This document shows, piece after piece, positions 16,315-23,673 of a stretch of 44,242 nucleotides of DNA. The notes beneath the pieces were generated by a model. The model was not told the origin of the DNA. It saw only the letters and a list, made by a program, of their open reading frames with translations, and did not search any database. Source of the DNA: CAZQXD01 sp964597315 (lineage in GTDB: Bacteria > Pseudomonadota > Gammaproteobacteria > Competibacterales > Competibacteraceae); contig CAZQXD010000034.1 in the NCBI GenBank assembly GCA_964597315.1, forward strand, positions 1-44,242. Reading direction: 5' to 3'. The number at the start of each line of letters is the position of its first letter. Position 1 is the stretch's first letter. A program made the position numbers and the translations under genes.

Positions 16315-18027
16315 CTACGGGGGTGTCCCCAGAGTCCGAAGAGGGCTGTCCGGGGCGACGATGAACCCGTAGACAGGCAGCAGCAGGGGTCGGATCGCCA
16401 GGGTCAGGCTAGCCTGGCCCCGGCGGATGCCGAGGGTCGTATCCCGCTCCGGGTCCAGGGCCATGAACAAGTCCTCTGGCGTTTTGGCCTCCCAGCCGTC
16501 CACGGTCAGCAGACAGTCCCCCACTTCCAGACCTTGCCCGGCCGCGATCTCTCCTGCGGCCACGAAGCATAGACCCTGGTCTCGGTGCGCTGGTACGGCG
16601 TCGAAGCCCAGGGACTGGCCGGTCTGACGGGGTTCCACGCCCATCAAATCCAGCAGCGCCGCAGCGTCGATGGGTCGCGGATCGTGGATGGCCCGGGCCA
16701 GTTCATCCTTCAGGGGTTCGGGAGCAAAGGCCCGCCAGGCGTCGATTAGCGCCGCGCTGTCCTCCGGCGGGACGCCGCCCCGCTCGATCAATAAGGCGAT
16801 GAAATCCCTGATCCCCCCATGCCCGGCGTGGCGCAGTTTGATATCCAGTTCCAGGGCCACCAGGGAGCCTAGGTCATAGCTGCGCTGCCGAGCGGTCGAG
16901 TCAGTCAGAAATTCCCGGCTGGCCGCCACCAGGTCCAAGACGCCGGGACCGGCCTGTTGCGTCAGTCGTTCGTGGAAGGTCCTGGCCAGGTCTGCGGGGC
17001 TGAGAATGCCCGCCCGGGCCAGGGCCAGCAGGGACAGATAGTCGTTGAAACCCTCCCCTAGCCAATAGCTCTCGGAAACGGCGTCCGGGTCGCCGGTGGT
17101 AAAGGCCCTGGCGGTCCAGGTATGGAAAAACTCATGGGCCAGGACCCGATAAAACACCTCATCCTGAAAGCCGGCCAGCTCGTCCCCGGTCATGCTCCGG
17201 GGCACGCTCAGTTGGATGGAATCCCGTTTCGGGCTGCCGGCCAGGGCGGTTTCATGGAACACGTCTTTGATGATGATTTGGTACAGGGGCCTGGATGCGC
17301 CGCCGAACAGGGCCAGGGCCGACGCGAAAACCCGGCGGATCGCCGTCCGGGTGGCTTCGGAAAACAGCTCATCCTCCCGGCCCGGCCATACCAGCCGGTA
17401 GGCGAAGCCGTCGAGCCGCTCATGGATCGGGCGGGTGCGGGGGGCGGCCAGCAGGTAGTTCTCCAGCAGGGCGTCCAGGTCGGGGACGGCGGCATCCGGC
17501 CAGGGGGTGAAGGCCGCCCAGCCGGGGGGCAGGCTCCAGCGCAGCCCGGCCTTGGTGTCCAGGGGCAGGTGGTCCGGGCGTAGCAGGATCAATTCCCCGA
17601 GGGCGAAGAACAGGCTGTGGTCCCGATGGGGCATTTCGTCATAGCCGGGGTCGGTCAGGGTCAGGCCGTGGGCCTGGGGGTCCACCCGGAGTCGGTAGCT
17701 GAAAGCTAGGGGGCCGCCGGGATGGTCCACCGTCCACGCTCCGGGGCCAGAGGCCAGCACCGCCAGGGGCGTTGTTCCGGCCCGGAAGTCCAGGTCCTGA
17801 AGCAGGTCCAGGTCCGTGGCCGCCCCATAGGTCGTGCCGACCCGGAACCCATACTGCCCTGGGGCCAGGGGTGCGAGACGACCGGTGATGGTAACGGTCC
17901 CGGTCTCGGGGTGGACGGGGAGGCTGATCCCGTAGTCCAGGGGAAGGGGAGTTTCGGCATAAGTCATGGTAGCTAGGCTCCAGCAGCAGGCCGCCGCCAT
18001 TATCCACGCCCAGGTCCGGCTGGTCAT
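16315..18027 (-). CDS. Secreted M61-like metallopeptidase with C-terminal PDZ-like domain, last gene of the RiPP operon
   Basis: The product is 570 residues from the ATG at 18027, which overlaps the stop of the exporter gene (ATGA). A signal peptide (residues 1-24, ending TMTYA) sends it to the periplasm. The zinc motif HEFFH (298-302) plus E325 in WLGEGF matches gluzincins of the M61 (glycyl aminopeptidase-like) family. The C terminus (about 470-560, LGFDAVPAHRDQGLCF... and GDCLLTVDGWEAKTPEDLF) looks like a PDZ domain. Position argues that it acts on the exported peptide, for example trimming after C39 leader removal, or in self-protection. That role is inference. M61 enzymes are not standard members of cyclophane RiPP loci as far as I know. 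Confidence 0.85.
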   Translation of the reverse strand: MTSRTWAWIMAAACCWSLATMTYAETPLPLDYGISLPVHPETGTVTITGRLAPLAPGQYGFRVGTTYGAATDLDLLQDLDFRAGTTPLAVLASGPGAWTVDHPGGPLAFSYRLRVDPQAHGLTLTDPGYDEMPHRDHSLFFALGELILLRPDHLPLDTKAGLRWSLPPGWAAFTPWPDAAVPDLDALLENYLLAAPRTRPIHERLDGFAYRLVWPGREDELFSEATRTAIRRVFASALALFGGASRPLYQIIIKDVFHETALAGSPKRDSIQLSVPRSMTGDELAGFQDEVFYRVLAHEFFHTWTARAFTTGDPDAVSESYWLGEGFNDYLSLLALARAGILSPADLARTFHERLTQQAGPGVLDLVAASREFLTDSTARQRSYDLGSLVALELDIKLRHAGHGGIRDFIALLIERGGVPPEDSAALIDAWRAFAPEPLKDELARAIHDPRPIDAAALLDLMGVEPRQTGQSLGFDAVPAHRDQGLCFVAAGEIAAGQGLEVGDCLLTVDGWEAKTPEDLFMALDPERDTTLGIRRGQASLTLAIRPLLLPVYGFIVAPDSPLRTLGTPP

Positions 18028-20192
18028 GGGGTCTGGGGCTGGCTACGTTGGCGGCTTAGGGGGCGCTCCGGCTCGATGACGGCCAGTTTTTCGGGCTGGT
18101 CCTTGAGCAGGGCGGCGATGTCTATAACCCGGTCGGCTAGGCGCACGGTTTCCTCCCGGTGGGCGACCATGATCCGGGTGATGCCCAGGTTCTTGATGGC
18201 TTTATTGACCCGGGCCTCGGTCATGGGGTCCAGGTGGCTGGTGGCTTCGTCCAGGAACAGCAGCCGGGGTTGTTTGTACAAGGCCCGAGCCAGCAATACC
18301 CGCTGCTTCTGGCCCCCGGACAGGGAGGAACCCATATCGCCGATCAGGGTGGAAAAACCCATGGGCATGTTCTGAATGTCCCCGAGAATACAGGCGGCCC
18401 GGGTGCTGGACTTGAGTAGGGCTTCGTCCGGGGCCGGGTCGAACAGGGTGATATTGTCCCGCAGGGTGCCACTGAACAGGGAGTCGTCCTGCATTACCGC
18501 CGCCACATGATGGCGGTAGTTCTTAAGGCCGATGGTGCGGATATCCACCTCGTCCAGCAGCACTTTGCCCTGTTGGGGTTTCACCAGCCCCAGCATGATT
18601 TTCATGATGGTGCTTTTGCCGATGCCCGAGGGGCCGGTGATGGCCACGCATTCTCCGGCCTCCACCTGCAAGTTTAGATTCCGAAACAGGTATTCCTCGT
18701 TCTCGGAGTAGCGGAAACTCACCTTGGCCAGGGCCAACTCCCCCCGCACGGTGTCAGTGAGCAGGCCCATGCCCTCCAGGTCCGGGTCTGGGCGACTCAG
18801 GGCGATATCGGAGATCCGTTGCAGATGCACGGTGGCCAGGCGGAATTCCAGCAGCTTGTCGATCAGGGCATGGGCCTGGGTGGCGAAGCGTTGCCGGAAG
18901 GCCAGAAAGGCGAACAGCATGCCCACGGTGAAATCGTTGGCCATGATAGCGTAGGCGGCCATCCAGACGATGGCCACCAGTTCCACGCCCCCGAGCAGCT
19001 CGTACAGAGACAGATTGGCGATGTTGAGCTTCTCCACCTTGATGTCGGCGTTGAGGGCGTTGACGTAGGCGTTCTGCCAAAAAGCCTGGCGCTTGGACTC
19101 CTTGCCGAAGTTCTTGAGGGCGGTGATGCCCCGGATGCTCTCCAGAAACAAGGAATCCTGCTTGGCCTTCATGGTGATGCTCAGGTCGGTGCGGGAGCGC
19201 AGCGCCCGGTAGGTGAACACCCGGAACAGAGCGTAGATACACACCGCCCCCAGGGCGATCAGGGCCAGGCGCGGGTCATAGAGGAACATCACCGTCAGGG
19301 TGATGATCACCATCAGCCCATCCACCAGCCCGGCCACGAACTCCGTGGTCAGCAGTTCCCGCAGATGGTCCAGGGAATCGAAGCGGGAGGTGATGTCCCC
19401 CAGATGGCGCTTCTCGAAAAAGGCCATGGGCAGGCTCAACAGATGCCGGAACATGCGGGCCGCCAACTGCACATTGAGGGTAGAGCTGATATACAACACC
19501 ACCCAGGAGCGCAACGCCCCGGTCAGGGCCTTGAAGCAGGCCAGAAACAAAAACCCCAAACTCAATATCCACAGAAAATCCTGGTCGTGGGTGAGCAGGA
19601 CCTTATCCACTACGATTTGGGTGTAATAGGGAATAAGCAGGGCAAATATCTCGATGGCGAAGGCCAGCAGCAGCACCTGGCCCAGACCGCTCTTGAGACC
19701 GATCACCGAACTCCATAGGTCCGAAAACCGCATCCGCTCGGTGATTTTTTTGCGCTGGAAGCGTTCGTTGGGGTGGAGTTCCAGCGCCACGCCCGTGAAC
19801 TTCTCCGAGACCTCCTGGAAGCTCAGGCGCACCTCCCCCTTGGCCGGGTCCACCAAATGCACATGGCGGCCCGTCACCTTGACCAGAACCACAAAATGGT
19901 CGAACTCCCAGTGCAGAATGCAGGGCTTGGCCACGTTTCTCAGTTCTTCCAGCTCGATGCGCACCGGGCGGCTATTAAAGCCAATCTGGTCGGCGCAGTG
20001 GATCAGCCCCCGCAGACTCAGCCCGGTCAGGCTCACCGCCAGCCGGTGGCGCAGCTCGATGAGGCTGGTTTCCCGGTCGTAATAGCCGGCGATCATGGCC
20101 AGGCAGGCCAGGCCGCATTCGGCGGCCTCCGATTGCAGGATGACGGGCAGACGCCGAGTGGCGCCAAAGCTCAGACGGGAAAGTACGCTCAT
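18024..20192 (-). CDS. C39 peptidase-containing ABC exporter (peptide leader cleavage and export)
   Basis: The product is 722 residues. The N-terminal C39 domain (about 12-140) keeps Q20, catalytic C26 (AAECGLACLAM), H99 (FDHFVVLV) and D115 (LVDPAKG), so it should cleave after the Gly-Gly of a leader. Six membrane helices follow (about 165-445). The ATPase domain (about 480-700) has Walker A (ITGPSGIGKST), signature SLSGGQKQRV and Walker B (LLFLDEA). The ATG overlaps the stop of the HlyD-type adaptor and the stop overlaps the peptidase start. It works with the adaptor to cleave and export the 59-residue precursor encoded at the head of the operon. No TolC-like outer membrane gene is in the window. 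Confidence 0.95.
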   Translation of the reverse strand: MSVLSRLSFGATRRLPVILQSEAAECGLACLAMIAGYYDRETSLIELRHRLAVSLTGLSLRGLIHCADQIGFNSRPVRIELEELRNVAKPCILHWEFDHFVVLVKVTGRHVHLVDPAKGEVRLSFQEVSEKFTGVALELHPNERFQRKKITERMRFSDLWSSVIGLKSGLGQVLLLAFAIEIFALLIPYYTQIVVDKVLLTHDQDFLWILSLGFLFLACFKALTGALRSWVVLYISSTLNVQLAARMFRHLLSLPMAFFEKRHLGDITSRFDSLDHLRELLTTEFVAGLVDGLMVIITLTVMFLYDPRLALIALGAVCIYALFRVFTYRALRSRTDLSITMKAKQDSLFLESIRGITALKNFGKESKRQAFWQNAYVNALNADIKVEKLNIANLSLYELLGGVELVAIVWMAAYAIMANDFTVGMLFAFLAFRQRFATQAHALIDKLLEFRLATVHLQRISDIALSRPDPDLEGMGLLTDTVRGELALAKVSFRYSENEEYLFRNLNLQVEAGECVAITGPSGIGKSTIMKIMLGLVKPQQGKVLLDEVDIRTIGLKNYRHHVAAVMQDDSLFSGTLRDNITLFDPAPDEALLKSSTRAACILGDIQNMPMGFSTLIGDMGSSLSGGQKQRVLLARALYKQPRLLFLDEATSHLDPMTEARVNKAIKNLGITRIMVAHREETVRLADRVIDIAALLKDQPEKLAVIEPERPLSRQRSQPQTP

Positions 20193-21457
20193 TGGAGATA
20201 CCTGTTGCCGACCCCGAACAGGGGTTCAAAAATCCACTCCAGCAGGGAGCGCCGCTCCCCTTCCAAATAGGCTTCCAGCATCATCCCTGGTTGCAGGGAC
20301 AGCCGTTTGCCTTGGCCGTTGATGGCCTGCTGGTCCAGGTTTACGGTGATTCGGTAGGCCGGTTCGCTCAACCCCACATTGGTGTTGAGTTCGCTAGGCC
20401 GCAGCAAGGCGGCGTCGATGCTCTCCACCCGGCCCTGGTAATAGCCGAATTTCTGGTAGGGAAAAGCGTCATAGCGCAGCCGTACCGGCTGGCCTTCGTT
20501 CACAAAGCTGATGATCCGTGAGGGGATATACAGCTCCGCCTTGAGGTTGTAGTCCTGGGGAAGAATGGTCAGCAGGGGCAGCTCTTGGTCCACATGGCCG
20601 CCCACCTTGCCGAGGATGCTGGTCACCCGTCCGCCGATGGGGGCGTTGACCGTAAAACTGCCAGTGGCCGATAGTTCCGACAGCCGCTGCTGGGCGGTGG
20701 AGATGTCCAGTTCCAGGGCGCCGAGGCGGTCGTCGAGCTGATGGGGCAGGCGCAGGATCTGGTAGTCCAGGTCCTGAATCTCCTGAGCCAGGTTGTCCCC
20801 TTGGCCGCGCATCCGCTCCAGTTCGATAAGACTGTCCAGATACTGGGCGTTTTTATTATTGAAATCTGCGGTGGAGACCAGCCCCCGGGCCAGAAGTTTT
20901 TTAAGACCCTGCCGTTCCCGCTCCAGAGCCTGGACCTTGGCCGCCTGATTGGCCTTGAGTTTTTGCAGTTGCTCCACGGCCCGGGCCTTGAAGTCCCGGG
21001 TCTGGCGCAGATGGGTGAGTTCCATGGCGCTGGACTGGCGCTCGCGGCGGATGCTGTCCCGGTGCAGGGTGATGACATACGCCAGTTCCTGCTTCATCAC
21101 CTCCGTGGCGTTCTCCCCGGAGCCGTCATAAAGGCTGGCCTCCATCACGAACAGGGGATCGCCGGCGGCCACCAGTTCCCCGTCCTGGACCTTGACCTCT
21201 CGAATCACCCCAGGCTTGAAGGTATAGACCTTGGCGTACTGCCCGGCGGGGACCAGTATCCCCTTGGCCAGTTCCCCCCGGGTGTAGCCCCCCAGCAGCA
21301 AAAACACCACCACCGCCGCCAGCACGGCGCAGACCCCGGCGGTCAGCAGGGCGAAGGAGAGCGGCCGCACCAGAATCACGTGGCCGTCATTCTGGCGCTG
21401 GACCTGGCCCAGGGCCTCGGCTCGGAACAGTTTTTTCGGATCGTTCAGTTCAGCCAT
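20189..21457 (-). CDS. HlyD-family periplasmic adaptor of the peptide exporter
   Basis: The product is 422 residues from the ATG at 21457 (GGGGG upstream); a TTG two codons earlier is less likely. One N-terminal membrane anchor (about 27-50) is followed by a lipoyl-like half (KVYTFKPGVIREVKVQDGELVAAGDPLFVM). Then come coiled-coil helices (about 105-245), the second lipoyl half (NAPIGGRVTSILGKVGGHV) and a beta-barrel with the family C terminus. It bridges the C39 ABC exporter to an outer membrane channel supplied elsewhere. It lies 23 bases after the radical SAM gene and overlaps the exporter gene by four bases. Confidence 0.93.
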   Translation of the reverse strand: MAELNDPKKLFRAEALGQVQRQNDGHVILVRPLSFALLTAGVCAVLAAVVVFLLLGGYTRGELAKGILVPAGQYAKVYTFKPGVIREVKVQDGELVAAGDPLFVMEASLYDGSGENATEVMKQELAYVITLHRDSIRRERQSSAMELTHLRQTRDFKARAVEQLQKLKANQAAKVQALERERQGLKKLLARGLVSTADFNNKNAQYLDSLIELERMRGQGDNLAQEIQDLDYQILRLPHQLDDRLGALELDISTAQQRLSELSATGSFTVNAPIGGRVTSILGKVGGHVDQELPLLTILPQDYNLKAELYIPSRIISFVNEGQPVRLRYDAFPYQKFGYYQGRVESIDAALLRPSELNTNVGLSEPAYRITVNLDQQAINGQGKRLSLQPGMMLEAYLEGERRSLLEWIFEPLFGVGNRYLQ

Positions 21458-21480
21458 GACCAACCCCCATCCCCACCGGC

Positions 21481-22716
21481 TCAGCCGGTCAGGGCCTCCG
21501 CGTCGGCCTGGGCCTGTTCCGGGAACAGGGTCTTTTGCAGGCGTTCCAGGCTCATGCCGTGCTTGAGCAGGTAGGCGCTCACATGGCTGTAGAAGTCCTT
21601 CAGCCCCTCGCAGTACACGGTGGGGTTATTGAAGGAGTCGTTGGTTTCGCTGTACTGATGGGCGGGGATGCCGCCGCCGCCGCAGATTCGCGACCAGCAG
21701 CAGGATTGGCAGGCATCGGGAATGGTGCGCGAGGCCCGGTCCAGGTCGTGGAAAAAGGCATGGTCCAGAAACTCATATAAGGTGGTTTCGGTGACCTTGG
21801 GCTGGGTGTATTTTTTCCAGGGCGGGGTGGTGCGCAACACATCGTCGGGGGCCAGGGCGCCGTCGCTGTGGATGGTGAAGGCCATTTCCAGGGGCTTCTC
21901 CTGGGAGAACCCGAACAGGGTGGAATGGGTGTCGCCCCCCAGGCGGTTCAGTAAAGAGCCGATAATCCGCACCTGGATGTTCTTGTAATCGCTGTGGCTC
22001 CAGGCGTCGAACAGTTCGCACAGGAAATCCCCGTAGCGGCGCACCGTGGCATGGTCGAAGCTTTCATGGGTGTAGTCCGGGAGCAGGAAATCCATGCCTT
22101 TCAGTTCCAGATCGTAGGCGAAATGTTCGAAGATCCGGGCGGCGCTGTATTCGGGGTTAATCACGCTCAGGGCGCCGCAAGGGGCCATCCGGCCAGCGGC
22201 GGCGGCGGCATTGAGACGGCGGATACCGGCCGCAGTTTTCTCGTAGGTGCTATGGCCTTGATGGTCCAGCCGGGCCACGTCGTTGTACTCCCGGGGACCG
22301 TCCAGGCTGACCCCCACATGGACCTGATGTTTGGCGAACAGCTCGATCCAGTCCTCGTCCACCAAGGTGGCGTTGGTCTGCATGGCCAGCATTAAATCCA
22401 CATGGGGGGAGAGTTTTTCGCCAAAGTGATTACACATCCAGTCGAAGGTGTCTTTTTTCTGCATCATGGGTTCGCCGCCGTGAAAATCCAGGCGGATTTC
22501 TTTTAATCCCATTTGGCGTGCGCCTTGGGCCAGAAAGTCGGCGACCTGACTAATGGTTTCCCTGCTGATGTATTTAGGTTGGCGTAAATAGTCGCGATTG
22601 CCGCCGTTGAAATAATAACAATAGGCACAATTGATATTGCAGCGTTCAACTGTTTTAAAAATGACTTCTATCCCCGATACGTCGGAGAAATATTTCTCTG
22701 CCGGGATGCTGATCAC
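21481..22716 (-). CDS. Radical SAM/SPASM peptide maturase, XyeB-like (three-residue cyclophane former)
   Basis: The chosen start is a GTG at 22716 because GAGGAGA lies six bases upstream; an ATG at 22740 is in frame but lacks a good site. This gives 411 residues. The radical SAM cluster motif CNINCAYC supplies C26, C30 and C33, followed by the HGGEP motif. The C-terminal SPASM region contains CQSCCWSRICGGGG and a later C before EGLKDFY, to bind auxiliary iron-sulfur clusters. The N terminus IEVIFKTVERCNINCAYCYY resembles maturases of the Xye/Grr/Fxs group that join an aromatic ring to the beta carbon two residues later. The substrate is very likely the precursor encoded just upstream. The XyeB subgroup is from memory and not verified. 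Confidence 0.9.
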   Translation of the reverse strand: MISIPAEKYFSDVSGIEVIFKTVERCNINCAYCYYFNGGNRDYLRQPKYISRETISQVADFLAQGARQMGLKEIRLDFHGGEPMMQKKDTFDWMCNHFGEKLSPHVDLMLAMQTNATLVDEDWIELFAKHQVHVGVSLDGPREYNDVARLDHQGHSTYEKTAAGIRRLNAAAAAGRMAPCGALSVINPEYSAARIFEHFAYDLELKGMDFLLPDYTHESFDHATVRRYGDFLCELFDAWSHSDYKNIQVRIIGSLLNRLGGDTHSTLFGFSQEKPLEMAFTIHSDGALAPDDVLRTTPPWKKYTQPKVTETTLYEFLDHAFFHDLDRASRTIPDACQSCCWSRICGGGGIPAHQYSETNDSFNNPTVYCEGLKDFYSHVSAYLLKHGMSLERLQKTLFPEQAQADAEALTG

Positions 22717-22773
22717 TGTCGTTCTCCTCGGTATCCCCATCGGTGGAATCTGGCTGTCATGGAATCCGCGGGG

Positions 22774-22833
22774 ACCGGCTGGCGCCGGTTCAAAGTGCCG
22801 GGCGGCCTGGTCAATGCGTCCAGAGCGCCCGGC
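22774..22833 (-). promoter_or_regulatory. Two intercistronic stem-loops between precursor and maturase genes
   Basis: Stem 1 has arms GCCGGGCG (22797-22804) and CGCCCGGC (22826-22833), extended inside by CTGG/CCAG (22807-22810, 22820-22823). Stem 2 has ACCGGC (22774-22779) and GCCGGT (22784-22789) with a 4-base loop. They lie 23 bases past the precursor stop. They may act as a partial terminator or RNA stabiliser giving more precursor than enzyme mRNA (inference). No T-run follows. Confidence 0.5.
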
Positions 22834-22855
22834 TTTGGCTCAATAGAACAATCGC

Positions 22856-23035
22856 TTAAAAGGGATAAACGATAATGATGCGGTACCAGCGCAGCCAGAC
22901 CCGGAACCAGGTGGCCAGGGCGCCACCGGAGACGTGATCGAGCATCTCATCGGCCAGGGTGGCTCCCACGGGGGCGGCCTTGGCGTCATAACCCTTGGCG
23001 GCAAGTTGATTCATCAGACTGTTGTGTTTGGACAT
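22856..23035 (-). CDS. Double-glycine RiPP precursor peptide with three W-x-R motifs
   Basis: This 59-residue peptide starts at an ATG with AGGAGA six bases upstream, a strong ribosome site. The leader is residues 1-38 (MSKHNSLMNQ... LADEMLDHVSGG) and ends in Gly-Gly at 37-38, the cut site expected for the C39 exporter. The 21-residue core has ALAT, then WFRVWLRWYR (43-52), then IIIVYPF. Three aromatic-x-Arg units (W43-F-R45, W47-L-R49, W50-Y-R52) fit the Trp-x-X3 pattern that cyclophane-forming SPASM enzymes cross-link. The core is cationic and hydrophobic, antimicrobial-like. Identification rests on leader form, core motifs and operon position; I recognise no exact homologue. Confidence 0.88.
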   Translation of the reverse strand: MSKHNSLMNQLAAKGYDAKAAPVGATLADEMLDHVSGGALATWFRVWLRWYRIIIVYPF

Positions 23036-23064
23036 AGCGGCTCTCCTAATGGAATGCTTTGGTC

Positions 23065-23147
23065 AGTGGGGTGATTACCAATACAACCGGTTTGTTGGCG
23101 ATTTAATTAACCCACGTCACTCCTGTCGATTGAAGTGAAAATGTCAC
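23065..23147. promoter_or_regulatory. Regulatory region between the RiPP precursor and the divergent small gene
   Basis: The region contains the dyad GTGA-AAATG-TCAC (23135-23147) and the 8-bp palindrome AACCGGTT (23085-23092) flanked by CCAA (23078-23081) and TTGG (23095-23098). They are operator candidates for divergent control. Clear -35/-10 boxes could not be fixed on either strand. Confidence 0.35.
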
Positions 23148-23283
23148 CGCTATTTAACGCTCAATTCACTGTCTCCGGTCAGCAGTCAATGGAGAATTGA
23201 AACACCACGGCAATAGTCGGTTTTTGAAAAATCGTTACTGCCGGGAAGCCTATCGTTTGTCTGAAAACCAGGAGAAACCGCCC

Positions 23284-23592
23284 ATGACCGCCGAACACTA
23301 TATGACCGACATCGTTCATCAGGTCCTGCCCATGGTGGCGGGGGATTGGGAGAGGCTGGATATCGACGCGGAACTGGGGGACGGGGAACCGGATATCGTC
23401 GTGGCCTATGTAGACGCCCAGTCCCGAGCCACCCGACCCCTGCCCGAGATCCCGGCTCTGAGCGAACCGCTGCTGGGCCTAGTGGCCCTGTGCAAAGACG
23501 ACGGGCGGGGGGAGTGTTGCCGCTGTCAGCTAGCCGTTTCCCGGGAGGGGTCAACGGATATACGGTTGGAATACCGGGATGAGGCGGACTGA
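23284..23592 (+). CDS. Small acidic cytosolic protein divergent from the RiPP operon, unassigned
   Basis: The product is 102 residues from the ATG at 23284 with AGGAGA eight bases upstream; the frame is open further upstream but without a good start. It is acidic, with a C-terminal CRCQ pair (ECCRCQLAVSREG) and no signal or membrane segment. The pattern (helix, then WERLDIDAELGDGEPDIVVAYVD) faintly recalls YezG-like immunity folds, but this is not a firm match. It shares a regulatory region with the precursor gene, so a regulatory or immunity role is possible (inference). Confidence 0.65.
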   Translation: MTAEHYMTDIVHQVLPMVAGDWERLDIDAELGDGEPDIVVAYVDAQSRATRPLPEIPALSEPLLGLVALCKDDGRGECCRCQLAVSREGSTDIRLEYRDEAD

Positions 23593-23637
23593 TCTGTCAC
23601 CTATTGGGGAAGCTTGCGCGGCGATCCGAAGGGATGC

Positions 23638-23660
23638 AATCGCGACGGTCCGCCGCGATT
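23638..23660. terminator. Hairpin between convergent genes
   Basis: Perfect 7-bp arms AATCGCG (23638-23644) and CGCGATT (23654-23660) with a 9-base loop lie between the 102-residue gene and the M42 peptidase gene. It is a bidirectional terminator candidate without a long T-run. Confidence 0.5.
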
Positions 23661-23673
23661 ACCAACAGCATGA

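Noticed and set aside
16315..23035. Darobactin-type assignment of the RiPP operon
   Set aside because: Darobactin loci lack a C39-cleaved double-glycine precursor, and the W-x-R units here do not match the darobactin core; a Xye-type assignment fits better.
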